Source of the DNA: Saccharopolyspora erythraea
GTDB taxonomy: Bacteria > Actinomycetota > Actinomycetes > Mycobacteriales > Pseudonocardiaceae
Direction of reading: 5' to 3'
DNA: 64,000 bases
Assembly: GCF_018141105.1 (NCBI RefSeq)
Contig: NZ_CP054839.1
Coordinates: forward strand, 3,348,001 to 3,412,000
Both the position numbers and the translations under genes were made by a program. Positions 27,218-36,875 of the stretch are shown here, piece after piece; the stretch's first letter is position 1; the number at the start of each line of letters is the position of its first letter. The notes under the pieces are model-generated. The model was not told where the DNA came from, did no database searches, and was given only the letters and a program-made list of their open reading frames with translations.

Positions 27218-27233
27218 CGCCAGATCTCTGGCG
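27218..27233 (-). terminator. Palindrome after the DUF1254 gene
   Basis: CGCCAGA-TC-TCTGGCG is a perfect 16-bp palindrome 52 bp beyond the stop of the minus-strand DUF1254 gene. It could be a terminator stem or an operator. Confidence 0.35.
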
Positions 27234-27285
27234 GGTAGAGGGTGTCGCAGAGCGAGTCCGCATGCGCTACGCGTGCCGGAGCGTC

Positions 27286-28602
27286 TTACTGCGCGGTCGC
27301 GCCAACTCGAACCACCGCGGGTGGGTCCCAGGTCGTGGTGGCCGGCCGGTAAAGGCGGAGCATGAGGCGGAACGGGGCGCTGGGCGCGGGTAGCCAGTTG
27401 AGGTCGTCCGGCGGGCGCGAGTTCTGGAGGCGGATGGTCAAGGAACCATCGTCGCCGAACCGGAGGTCTGGAGTGCGGTCTCCGATGGCGTACCTCTTGA
27501 TCTCGTTGTCGACCAACAGGCCCTGCGCGTGGTACATGGTGAGCGACCAGAAGGCGTGGACCGGTGGGAGCGCCCCGGCGGCGAAGGTGATCTCGTAGTC
27601 ATGGCGCTCGCCGTCGAGCGGCTCGCCGGTGGCATCCACCTCGCAGACGGGATACAGGGCCTCGCTGACCGGGTTGATGAAGATCTGGGAATGGGCCACC
27701 GCGGCGCGCAGGAGGTGGTCGTCTCCGAAGTCCGTTCCGATGTCGTTGATCGCCCAGCCGTTCGTGAGACGGCCGAACGAGCGCACGTGTCGATTGATGT
27801 CATTCCATCCCTGCGCCAGGCCATCGACGATCGCACGCGTCGCCGCGGGTGGTAGCTGGGCGACGTCTTGCACCCGTGATCGGTCGATGTCACGGCGTAG
27901 GTCGTCGGTGACGGCGTCCGGGTCGGCGTCGTCGAGTACCTGGGCGAGTGCCAGGGCGAAGGTCGCCGGATCCTCGATCTCCGCCTGCCGGGTCGAGCGT
28001 GCGAGTTCCGCGTCGCGGAGCCTCGGAGCGGCGGACGCTGCGATCGGTGTGGCCGTGAGTGCGATCGCGTCCTGGAGCTGGTGGACGGCGGCCAGGTCGC
28101 GCTCGTCGGTCCCGTCCACCAGAATACGTCCGACGATCATGACGTAGCGCCAGTTGGTGCGTAGCCGGACTTCCTCGGTGTCTTTCTCCAGGCGTGCCCG
28201 CCCCTTGTCGATCTTGAGGCTGGGCAGTGGTTCGCCCGGCACGTCCTGACTGATCACGATCGGTGAGGTGGTATCCGGAAGCGTCACTTGAAAGCTGGCG
28301 TACCGGTCGCCGAAATCAGGCAGGTGCAGTTCGAACTCGTTGTGCCGAACGTCCAGCCAGGCGACCGAGTACAGCGTGTCGACGTTGGGGGCGACGCCGA
28401 CGGTCAGTGTCGGATCAGAGAGCCGTCGCTGGTGGCCGAACGTGTTCACGGGCGCGCCCGCGGAGGTTTCCTGGCGGGGTGCGAACGGATCGAGAGGTTG
28501 GACGAAGTTGAGGCGTACCCGTTGGGCGAAGATCAGCGGGTACGACCACACCTGGACATCTCGGACGGCCGCCTCGAGGGGCGCCTCAGGCGCACGCTGC
28601 AA
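27286..28602 (-). CDS. DUF1254/DUF1214 domain protein A
   Basis: A 438-aa protein with an N-terminal DUF1254 domain (conserved GVAPNVDTLYSVAWLDVR near residues 68-85) and a C-terminal DUF1214 domain (HDYEITFAAGALPPVHAFWSL region near 325-350). The start is TTG, seven bases after AAGGAGG. No signal peptide is present, unlike many family members. The biochemical role of the family is not established. It is divergent from a second DUF1254 protein across a 110-bp gap holding a perfect palindrome. Confidence 0.88.
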   Translation of the reverse strand: MQRAPEAPLEAAVRDVQVWSYPLIFAQRVRLNFVQPLDPFAPRQETSAGAPVNTFGHQRRLSDPTLTVGVAPNVDTLYSVAWLDVRHNEFELHLPDFGDRYASFQVTLPDTTSPIVISQDVPGEPLPSLKIDKGRARLEKDTEEVRLRTNWRYVMIVGRILVDGTDERDLAAVHQLQDAIALTATPIAASAAPRLRDAELARSTRQAEIEDPATFALALAQVLDDADPDAVTDDLRRDIDRSRVQDVAQLPPAATRAIVDGLAQGWNDINRHVRSFGRLTNGWAINDIGTDFGDDHLLRAAVAHSQIFINPVSEALYPVCEVDATGEPLDGERHDYEITFAAGALPPVHAFWSLTMYHAQGLLVDNEIKRYAIGDRTPDLRFGDDGSLTIRLQNSRPPDDLNWLPAPSAPFRLMLRLYRPATTTWDPPAVVRVGATAQ

Positions 28603-28617
28603 TCCCCAGCCTCCTTG

Positions 28618-28637
28618 CTGAAGTCACTTCAGTTCAA
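28618..28637. promoter_or_regulatory. Palindromic operator in the DUF1254 divergent gap
   Basis: CTGAAGTCACTTCAG (28618-28632) is a perfect 15-bp palindrome. It runs directly into the TCAGTTCAA motif (28629-28637) shared with the promoters at 27075 and 31930. It lies between a minus-strand -10-like TACGTT and the ribosome site of the TTG-started gene. Confidence 0.6.
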
Positions 28638-28712
28638 CTAACGTAGCATCGCAGTCGTCGCACACCAACGGAATGTCGCGACCAGCGCACCGGACGCGGG
28701 CTGGAGTCGAGT

Positions 28713-30113
28713 GTGATCGAGCAGGTGAGCATGGATTCGCACGGCTACGACACGTCCGATGTCGAACAGCTCGGCAGGGCTGAGCACCCGGACATCGTGC
28801 CGGCCGAGGCGGCTTGGCGAAGGCGCTGGACGGAGAGTCTGAGCCTTCAGGCGGTGGTGTACGGGTTGCCGGCGGCGCTGCAGTACGCGCGGATGTGCGC
28901 GGACGCCCTAGTCCCGGGAGCGACTCCCGGGATGGGAAAGTTCCGGCACGAGCGCGCCCCGGTTGGACCGGACTTCACCGCGTTCCGTGCGCCGAACGTG
29001 GATACCCTCTATTCCACGGCATGGCTGGATTTGCGGGGGCAGGCGGTGGAGCTGCGGACGCCGGAATTCGGAGACCGCTACTTCACGGTCCAACTGGTCG
29101 ATGCCTACAGCAACGCCCTCAACATCAGCAACCGCACCGTCGGCTCGGCTGCCGCTCGCTACTGGCTGGTCTCGGCGCAGTGGACCGGGGCGGCACCTGA
29201 AGGGGTGACGGTCGTGCGTGTCCCGACCACCGTCATGTGGTTGCTGATGCGGATCCAGGTGGTCGGCGGCGAGGTGGCCGTCGTGCACGAGCTCCAGAAC
29301 GCCGTCACGATCGCGCCGACCCCAGGTGCCGACACCGCGTACGGGCCGCTCGTCGATCCGCAGTCGGTCGAAAAGGACTGGCAGGAGTACTTCCGTGCGC
29401 TCGACGCGGCGATCCGGCTGAACATGTACCCCCGTGAGGAGCACGCCTGCGTTCACCAGTTCCGCACGCTCGGTCTGCTGGGCCACGAGCCGTGGGACCC
29501 GGCCGTCCTCGATCCGGAGACCGCTGACGGAATGGCGGCCGGCTTCGATGCGGCGATGGCCATGCTGAGGTCGGCTCGACGCCAGTTGGGGGTGGAAACG
29601 GGCACTGGTTGGACACGCGTTCTCGACAAGGGAGCACACGGGCACAACTTTCTCGCGCGCGCGGTGATGAACCACGTCGGGCTCGGCGCCAACGTCGCCG
29701 AGGAGAACACATCCTTCAACACCCATGTCGACGCGGAGGGGAACCAGCTGGCCGGACGTCAGGGCGACTACACCCTGACCTTCGACGTGCCGCCGCCGCA
29801 CGGCGCATTCTGGAGCGTGACCCTCTACCACGTCGAGACAGGGCGTGTCTTTGACAATCCGCTCGGCCGCTACTGCGTCGGCAGCGCCAAGCTGGAAGCT
29901 TCCGGGCCGGCGGGGGCGGTCCGGATCGTGATCGCCCGGAACGATCCGAAGGTGCCCAACTGGCTCCCGTGCCCAGACGGCGACTTTTACCTGATCCTGC
30001 GCATTTACTCCCCGGGTGACGCCGTCACCCGGGGGGATTGGCTGCCGGCACCCGTGCTGCGGGCGTACGGGACTGCCAGCTCCGGAACGCTGCAGAACCC
30101 CAATCGGGGATGA
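28713..30113 (+). CDS. DUF1254/DUF1214 domain protein B
   Basis: A 466-aa paralogue of the divergent neighbour. The DUF1254 core is FRAPNVDTLYSTAWLDLR near residues 91-108. The DUF1214 part is GDYTLTFDVPPPHGAFWSVT near 351-370, followed by NWLPCPDGDFYLILRIYSP. It has an N-terminal extension of about 30 residues and no signal peptide. Pairing with protein A across one palindrome suggests the two are expressed together. Function is unknown. Confidence 0.87.
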   Translation: MIEQVSMDSHGYDTSDVEQLGRAEHPDIVPAEAAWRRRWTESLSLQAVVYGLPAALQYARMCADALVPGATPGMGKFRHERAPVGPDFTAFRAPNVDTLYSTAWLDLRGQAVELRTPEFGDRYFTVQLVDAYSNALNISNRTVGSAAARYWLVSAQWTGAAPEGVTVVRVPTTVMWLLMRIQVVGGEVAVVHELQNAVTIAPTPGADTAYGPLVDPQSVEKDWQEYFRALDAAIRLNMYPREEHACVHQFRTLGLLGHEPWDPAVLDPETADGMAAGFDAAMAMLRSARRQLGVETGTGWTRVLDKGAHGHNFLARAVMNHVGLGANVAEENTSFNTHVDAEGNQLAGRQGDYTLTFDVPPPHGAFWSVTLYHVETGRVFDNPLGRYCVGSAKLEASGPAGAVRIVIARNDPKVPNWLPCPDGDFYLILRIYSPGDAVTRGDWLPAPVLRAYGTASSGTLQNPNRG

Positions 30114-30202
30114 TAGACGCTCGGGCGTGGGCTACAGAGCTGCCAAAGCAGCTCGCATGGCCGAAACCGACGTCGTCCAGCGTCAGGGCGACGTTGGGAG
30201 CT

Positions 30203-30246
30203 CCCGTAGGGGCGTAGAAGCGCTACCGCTTCTATGCCCCTGCGGG
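30203..30246. terminator. Strong bidirectional terminator hairpin
   Basis: A 44-base near-perfect inverted repeat forms a 20-bp stem (two G-T wobbles) closed by a 4-nt loop. The left arm includes AGGGGC and TAGAAGCG, the right arm CGCTTCTA and GCCCCT. It sits between the convergent DUF1254 protein B and the flavoprotein gene. Confidence 0.75.
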
Positions 30247-30265
30247 CCTGAGTCGTGCGCTCCCT

Positions 30266-31576
30266 CTACCGGCCGGCCGCCGTGTCCGCGGCGGTGAGTC
30301 CGAATACCAGCGCGGACGCGAGCCCGCCAGCATATGCGCGGTGCCACAACCCGCCCGTGTCCGACCCGGCGGCGAGGAGGCCGGACAGCACCGAGCCTGC
30401 GCTGTCGAGTACGCGGGCGCGATCGTCGATGCGGATGCCGTGGAATGGGAACGTAATCGCGGGTTCCGCTTCGATCACGTAGTAAGGCGGCTCGTTCAGC
30501 GGGAGCGGATCCAACGCCCGCTCTGGTGCGTATCCACCCGCGGCTTGCTCGTTGAACCGGCGCACCCCGTCGCGGATCACTTCCGCCGGATAGCCCCACT
30601 CTTCGGGAAGGTAGGCCAGTTCGTCCAGTTCCTCGGCCAGGCCAACCCGTCCACCACGCTTACTGGCCAGCGAAAACTTGTCGACCGCAACCCCACCCTC
30701 GACATAGGACCCGGTGATCCAGTCGCGGAAGACTCGTGAATCGGCCACCAGCAGGCCCCGGCCCTCCGGCTGCTCGAGCAGCGCCATGGTGGTGAGGTGA
30801 TCACCGAGTGTCTCATCGACGAACCGGGAACCATGCACATTGAACAGCAGCGCGTGTTCGCTGTAGTACAACGACAAGTCCACGAAGTCGGCTGGGTCTG
30901 CGAACGCGATTCCGCTGGGGATGAGGTGGCCGTAGAACCCGGCGCCGTCTGGCCCGGTAGCGGCGCCCGCGGCCGTGGCCAAGCGGTAGCCGCCACCGCG
31001 GCTGTGCGGGTTCGAACGAAGTTGCATCCGGTCAGCGTTCGGGTGGACATGGGCGCGGAGAAGCTCGACGTCACCCTGAAATCCACCAGTGGCGAGCATC
31101 GTCGATCGGGCCCGCACGGTGCGGTGCGCGCCGTCCGCGGACCCCAGTTCCGCGCCCACGACAGAGCCGTCCTCAACCAGGAGGTGATCGGCTTCGGTTC
31201 GCAGCAGTATCTCGCCGCCGGCGGCCGTCACGAGGTGTCGGCAGGTGTCGAGGTAATGATTCGTGTCGAACTGGTGCCCCATGCCGAAACTCAGAATCCG
31301 CTGTGCGTCTTTGGCTTCGACACCGGTCGATCGGATCCACTCTATGCCGTCGGCGAACCGATCGACCAGTGCACGCTTGAGGGCGGTGTCCCCTCGGGGG
31401 TTGTGCTCGGCCATGACGTCGTGGCTCGGTGCCGTCCAGGCGTACCCCGCGAAGCGTGCCGAGCCACCGACATCCTCACCGGCCTCGGCCACGACAACGG
31501 ATAGTCCATGGTGGACAGCGCGAGCCGCTGCGGTGAGCCCGGCCATGCCGGCGCCTATCACGAGCAGGTCAACCAC
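30266..31576 (-). CDS. FAD-dependent oxidoreductase (fumarate reductase / 3-ketosteroid dehydrogenase type)
   Basis: A 436-aa flavoprotein. The FAD-binding dinucleotide loop is LLVIGAGMAGLTAA at residues 4-17, followed by VVVAEAGEDVGGSARFAGY. The C-terminal FAD site is GLLAAGSDTGGLWHRAYAGG. GTG at 31576 has AAGGAGG six bases upstream, so it is the natural start, although the frame continues upstream through an acyl-CoA ligase tail. It probably dehydrogenates or reduces a C-C double bond; the substrate is unknown. It shares a promoter motif with the MFS and DUF1254 genes. Confidence 0.85.
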   Translation of the reverse strand: MVDLLVIGAGMAGLTAAARAVHHGLSVVVAEAGEDVGGSARFAGYAWTAPSHDVMAEHNPRGDTALKRALVDRFADGIEWIRSTGVEAKDAQRILSFGMGHQFDTNHYLDTCRHLVTAAGGEILLRTEADHLLVEDGSVVGAELGSADGAHRTVRARSTMLATGGFQGDVELLRAHVHPNADRMQLRSNPHSRGGGYRLATAAGAATGPDGAGFYGHLIPSGIAFADPADFVDLSLYYSEHALLFNVHGSRFVDETLGDHLTTMALLEQPEGRGLLVADSRVFRDWITGSYVEGGVAVDKFSLASKRGGRVGLAEELDELAYLPEEWGYPAEVIRDGVRRFNEQAAGGYAPERALDPLPLNEPPYYVIEAEPAITFPFHGIRIDDRARVLDSAGSVLSGLLAAGSDTGGLWHRAYAGGLASALVFGLTAADTAAGR

Positions 31577-31879
31577 CCTGCGCCTCCTTCGGCGATCGGA
31601 AAGTTCCTTTGCGCCGGCACGATCGAGCTTGCCGACCCTGGTCTGCGGTAGTTCCTTCACGGCGAACACGAACTCCGGCCACCCCGTCGCGGGCGGGCCC
31701 GCCGCGCGATGCGCGGTGATCCGACCGAGTGAGATATGCCCGCCATCGGCGGTCACGGCCAGAGGGGCGTTCGCAGGGAAGAAGCCGTCGGATGTCAGCT
31801 CGGCGGGCTCGAGAGTTCCTCCGGCCGCGTACAACGCCGCCCGGCGCATGCACATCGTCGCCTTGTAGAACTCCCGCAT
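31577..31879 (-). pseudogene. Acyl-CoA ligase (ANL) C-terminal remnant, in frame with the flavoprotein
   Basis: The frame upstream of the flavoprotein reads TSDGFFPANAPLAVTADGGH and ISLGRI, like the A8 hinge region of adenylate-forming ligases (DGWFxTGDLxxxDxDGY...GR). It then reads ELPQTRVGKLDRAGAKEL, like the A10 catalytic-lysine motif (LPxTxxGKxxR). The roughly 60 residues normally between them and the whole N-terminal domain are missing. It is therefore a deletion remnant. If translated from ATG 31879 it would give a fused protein of about 537 aa. Confidence 0.6.
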
Positions 31880-31908
31880 CAGTGGCCTGTCGTCAGTTCG
31901 AGCTATCG

Positions 31909-31938
31909 CTGAATTCGCATTAACCGAATTCAGTTCAA
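31909..31938. promoter_or_regulatory. Third copy of the shared operator motif
   Basis: CTGAATTCG-N7-CGAATTCAG (31909-31933) is a perfect inverted repeat that runs into TTCAGTTCAA (31929-31938). It lies 30 bp upstream of the ATG of the ligase remnant/flavoprotein unit. The same layout, palindrome then TTCAA, occurs at 28618. Confidence 0.6.
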
Positions 31939-32346
31939 ATGCTGAGCCTAGCGCTCGGCCCACGTCGGCGCAATAGCGTGTCGGTGATCATCCTGACGTA
32001 ACCGTCAGGTGTGCTCGTGTGCAGCGGATGTCTGCCTGGCGGCTCACTTCCGGGCCATCGGGGCGGTGGCGCGGCATCTCGTGACGGCACCCGCAAGAGC
32101 TTCAACCTCGCCTTGGGCACGCTCACCGAGCGCAACCTTGCCATTGCTGGTGTCGTGCAGGAGGTCGCCAGGACGTCAGCACCCATCAGTCGCCCGTGAA
32201 GGTTCGATGTCAGACCAGTATCTCGCCGGGCACTCGGGTCGCGACGGGAAAGGCACGGATACCACCTCAACCGGTCAGCCGCAGCCGTAGGGTGCTTATC
32301 GGTGTGGAGTGACGACGACGTGCCGTAGGCGAGAGGCGGGCGTGCG
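31939..32346. other. Gene-free stretch
   Basis: About 400 bp between the flavoprotein unit and the SecA-like gene. Several short frames are open but none resembles a protein I know. No hairpin or repeat stands out. Confidence 0.45.
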
Positions 32347-33618
32347 ATGGCGGTGTCCAGGCTTCTGATCGATCCGAGCACCCAGACCAGGCTGGGCGCC
32401 GAGGTGCTTGCCGAGCTGCGCGCCAACCTCTGGCCGGTGGACTGCCAGACGTGCGGCCGACCGTTCGGGCGATGGGAGAAACCGGCGCTGGCGGTGCAGG
32501 AAGTGGCCAACATCGCTGACGTGTCGCTGCACCATCGCGGCTGCCGGAAACCACGCTGGCTGGAGTACTCGCCCGCCACCGAAGCTGAGTTCAGTGCGTT
32601 CCCGCACGTCACCTGGCGGGCGAACCCATTCCTCTTGCGGATCACCAACGCACTGGTAGTCCTGATCAACCCGTACCTCGAATACGCATCGCTGCGCAGA
32701 GACGACGCGCGATGGCGGGTGGCCACGCTGGATCGGTTCGCTGCGGTCGGAATGGGCACCGACCGTTTCGACGCGGTGATCGCGCGGCCCGCTCTGTCGC
32801 TCGTGGTGGACGAGGATCGCGTATCGGCGCACATCACCGATGGGGCGGGCAAGGCGCACGGCTGGCACTTCCCAATCTCGCCGCCCGCTCGAGAAGTGCT
32901 GGATGCGAAGGAATGGCACACGATCGGCGTGACCACGGCGCTGGATCTGCGCAAACGGCTGCGGAAAAACCCGCTGCGGGCGCTGATCGCCGCACGGCAG
33001 GTGCTACTCGGAGCGGCGAGGCGGACCTACACCGAGCGGGCCCAGCTGCTGGGCGACTCGGACTTCGACAGGAAAAGCCGGATCGAGCTGATCGGTCTGA
33101 TAAGCGAGATGATCCGGCGGACGCTGGGGATCCAGGTCGGTAGGGATCAGCTCGCGGCTGCGGTGGCGTGCAGCATGGGAGACAGCGGAATGCTTCTGCG
33201 GCTGTCCGGCCGGGACAAGCTGGCGTCCGCGCTTGTGGTCGCCCAGCTCTACGCGACCAGGTCACGGACCTCGGCGGGCGAGCCCGGGCATGGCGGTGGC
33301 GTGCACGTCATGGCCCCCGACCCGGCGATCGTCGACGAATGCTTCGACATGTGCACCGCGGTGTCCGAAATCAGCGGCCTCACCGTCGCCAGGTTGGCAG
33401 TCGAGCCGACGGTCGAGCAGCGCAGTACGGAGTACCTGGCCGACATCGTGATCGGAATGCCCGAGCAGTTCCGTGCCGCGTACGCGTTCTACCGCGACGG
33501 CGAGGACGATTGGGGCCTGCACGAGACCCGCGGGCGACTGGCCATGGCCATCGGCGCCGAGGCACGGCACCGCGCCGGTGACGTGATCCGTCGCTATCCC
33601 AAAGTCACCGTCGTCTAG
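32347..33618 (+). CDS. SecA-NBD1-like protein lacking Walker A, with N-terminal Cys motif
   Basis: A 423-aa protein. Residues 33-66 contain CQTC and HHRGC, a possible zinc site. Residues about 245-385 follow the order of SecA nucleotide-binding domain 1: RRTLGIQVGRDQL (SecA RxFGMRxFDVQL), GVHVMAPDPAIVDECFD (GVHVVTVNDYLAxRDAE), then EYLADIVIGMPEQFRAAYAF (AYxADITYGTNNExGFDYL). Where SecA has TGEGKT this protein has LSGRDK (287-291), so the P-loop is gone, and the later motor domains are absent. It is probably a non-hydrolysing relative. Its role is unknown and no partner gene is adjacent. Confidence 0.6.
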   Translation: MAVSRLLIDPSTQTRLGAEVLAELRANLWPVDCQTCGRPFGRWEKPALAVQEVANIADVSLHHRGCRKPRWLEYSPATEAEFSAFPHVTWRANPFLLRITNALVVLINPYLEYASLRRDDARWRVATLDRFAAVGMGTDRFDAVIARPALSLVVDEDRVSAHITDGAGKAHGWHFPISPPAREVLDAKEWHTIGVTTALDLRKRLRKNPLRALIAARQVLLGAARRTYTERAQLLGDSDFDRKSRIELIGLISEMIRRTLGIQVGRDQLAAAVACSMGDSGMLLRLSGRDKLASALVVAQLYATRSRTSAGEPGHGGGVHVMAPDPAIVDECFDMCTAVSEISGLTVARLAVEPTVEQRSTEYLADIVIGMPEQFRAAYAFYRDGEDDWGLHETRGRLAMAIGAEARHRAGDVIRRYPKVTVV

Positions 33619-34181
33619 ATGTCCTATGTGGACCATTCATTCACGGCGTGGTACGGCAAGCGTATTGCGCCGACGAGCATCAGGATCACTATCGGCGGCT
33701 GCGGGCGTCCCAGCGCCGCGGCGCGTAGTGGGTTGGCTGGCTGTTGTCCCTGTTGAGTGCGGTAGGCGCCCAAGTGGGTGTGCGAACAATTCGAGTCGCA
33801 TATTCTTCTGGAGCCGGAAGCCGCTGGCTGGAATGGAATATTCCGCTAACTGATCGCAATTGTGAGCTGTCGTTCAGGTCTTCGGGTCGCGGGAATTGCC
33901 GTTCGGTCTGCGCCCGTATGAACTATCTGCGTCGCCCATTCAAGTGAGCTGGCACGCGGGTTCGATGCCGTATTTCACTGATTGTGGTTGCATGACGTCT
34001 GTCGGCTTCGAGTCAGGGATCAGGAAGGAAGACAATTGCTGCCCAAATGGCCGGTCTGGAACTTCAACCGGCCGCTCGACGACGTGAAGCGGAATGTGGG
34101 GCTGTACTCAGGTGAAGCATGCGCGCTCCGTCGTCAGCTCCGGCTCTGCCGTGTAATGAAGCGAAAACTGAAGGGGAACAC
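33619..34181. other. Long AT-richer intergenic stretch
   Basis: About 560 bp with clearly lower GC than its surroundings from about 33750 on (for example around 33795-33860). A TTG with AAGGAAG upstream opens a short frame near 34035, but its peptide is not recognised. It probably holds the promoter of the secreted protein and possible remnants. Confidence 0.45.
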
Positions 34182-34640
34182 ATGTCCGTACAGAAGATGC
34201 GATTCTCTGCCGTCGTCCTGGCGGCGCTCGTCTCCACCGTCGGGGTCGGCAGCTCCAGTCACGCCACCGCCGCCGAGAAGGCGGTGACGGCCGGCCAGGC
34301 GGCCGCTCCCGATGTGGCGGCCAGCTGCGGCAGTCGTGAGTTCTGCCTTTACTCCGGTGCTCATCAGACCGGGGAGATCTTGTTCAGGAGGGAGGTGGTT
34401 GTCCACCCGAACGGGAACGTCGCGCTCGTCCACGAGGAGAACGTGGATCCGCTGATCCACCCCCGGTCGGCACGACTTCCCGGGCTGCCCGAGGGGCTGG
34501 CCTGCATAGCCGTGCTCTATGAGGAGCCGCACTACGGCGGCGACACCCAGGAGGCGGGATACGGCTATCCACTCGACGACGTCTCGCTGGTCGAGTTGAA
34601 CGGCCGGCCCGTGGGGACGATCGACTCCGATTGCGGCTGA
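34182..34640 (+). CDS. Secreted I36/beta-gamma-crystallin-like small protein
   Basis: A 152-aa exported protein. The signal peptide is MSVQKMRFSAVVLAALVSTV and on to a cleavage site near HATAA (residue about 31). The mature part contains SCGSREFCLYSGAHQTGEIL, like the CxxGxFCLYxxxxxxG start of peptidase-inhibitor I36 proteins, and a second LYEEPHYGGDTQEAGYG motif with the beta-gamma-crystallin pattern. Four cysteines could form two disulfides. The ATG has AAGGGG upstream; an earlier in-frame ATG at 34119 would bury the signal peptide. A protease inhibitor role is possible. Confidence 0.75.
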   Translation: MSVQKMRFSAVVLAALVSTVGVGSSSHATAAEKAVTAGQAAAPDVAASCGSREFCLYSGAHQTGEILFRREVVVHPNGNVALVHEENVDPLIHPRSARLPGLPEGLACIAVLYEEPHYGGDTQEAGYGYPLDDVSLVELNGRPVGTIDSDCG

Positions 34641-35815
<1,175 letters not shown>

Positions 35816-35971
35816 GCCGCCGTATCGGACCCCGGCCTTCAGCATTCGAGGTAGGCGGTGTTCGGCGCTCGGTCATCGCAGGTCGTCCCTGCCGACAATC
35901 TTGACGCATAGAGTGGCGATCACTCGAACTGGATTTCTAGACTGCCCTGCACCGTCAGATGAGGAGAAAGC

Positions 35972-36391
35972 GTGAAACCCAAGACCACCGTTGTTTCACT
36001 GCCAGTCGTCGATCTGGACAGATCACTGCGCTTTTACAGAGACGGTCTGGGGTTGACCACCGACGGCATCGACGACGGCATCATGTTGTTCGAGTTGCCG
36101 AACCTCTCCCTGTTCCTCGTTGGCCGGGACGAGTTCGCGAAATACAGCGGCCGCGCCGGCGTTGCTCCTCGTGATCCGTCTGCGGCGGCCGGGTGCATCA
36201 TCTCGTGCGCCATCGGCAGCCAACAGGAGGTCGACGACATCCTCGTTCGTGCCGCAGCAGCAGGCGGATCAGCTCCGCAGCCGGCCGGGGACCACGACGG
36301 GTCCTACACCGGGTACTTCACGGACCCGGACGGACACGTCTGGGAGCTCGTGTTCAACGCCCACACAGAAGCGGCTCCGTCACCGACGTGA
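35972..36391 (+). CDS. VOC-family (glyoxalase/bleomycin-resistance-like) protein
   Basis: A 139-aa VOC protein with two beta-alpha-beta-beta-beta halves. The first half is seen as VVSLPVVDLDRSLRFYRDGL. The end GYFTDPDGHVWELVFNA carries the metal-binding Glu of the second half. The start is GTG after GAGGAG. The family includes metal-dependent lyases, dioxygenases and drug-binding proteins; which applies is unknown. The neighbouring genes are both remnants. Confidence 0.88.
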   Translation: MKPKTTVVSLPVVDLDRSLRFYRDGLGLTTDGIDDGIMLFELPNLSLFLVGRDEFAKYSGRAGVAPRDPSAAAGCIISCAIGSQQEVDDILVRAAAAGGSAPQPAGDHDGSYTGYFTDPDGHVWELVFNAHTEAAPSPT

Positions 36392-36649
36392 GCCGCAGGT
36401 GGTCCGTGCACATCCTGCACTCGGTCGGTTCGCCACCCCGGGTCGGCAGACAGCAATGTGCGAGCGCTGGCCCTCCGCCCGCTGTGCCCCTCGGCCGCAG
36501 GCGGCCCTCGCCCGCGACCGGCTGGGCGAGTTCCAGGCTCAGGCCGCCATCGCGGCACTCAGACTCGTCGGCATGATCAGCTTGTGCGACGTCGCCCCGT
36601 CGCTGCCACACCCTGTCCGACGTCGGCCCGGTCGCTGCCGCACACCGAG

Positions 36650-36776
36650 GTCGGGGAACTGGTCGACGCACCAGGACATGGAGGGATCGGCCCGCGTCGA
36701 CGAGCCGGCGTGCCAGTGCGCTGCCGGCCGAACCGGCCCCGACGATGACGTGGTCGCTGCTGGCATCCGAGTGCAT
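36650..36776 (-). pseudogene. GMC oxidoreductase N-terminal stub
   Basis: ATG 36776 with GAGGA upstream opens MHSDASSDHVIVGAGSAGSA, the FAD-binding start of GMC oxidoreductases (choline dehydrogenase type). After about 33 residues similarity stops, and neither this frame nor the others continues the family down to 36392. It is a truncated gene beside a LysR regulator. Confidence 0.6.
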
Positions 36777-36875
36777 GGAATCCTCTTCGTTCGTTGGCGA
36801 AACGCGGTCTGCGGTGTGTTTCCACGGGTACCAGGGCGAGTTGACCCGGCGCGACCCGCAGTTGTTGCGAGGTCT

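Noticed and set aside
33982-34287. Short frame upstream of the secreted protein
   Set aside because: It overlaps the better-supported signal-peptide gene in another frame, and its peptide looks random past the overlap.
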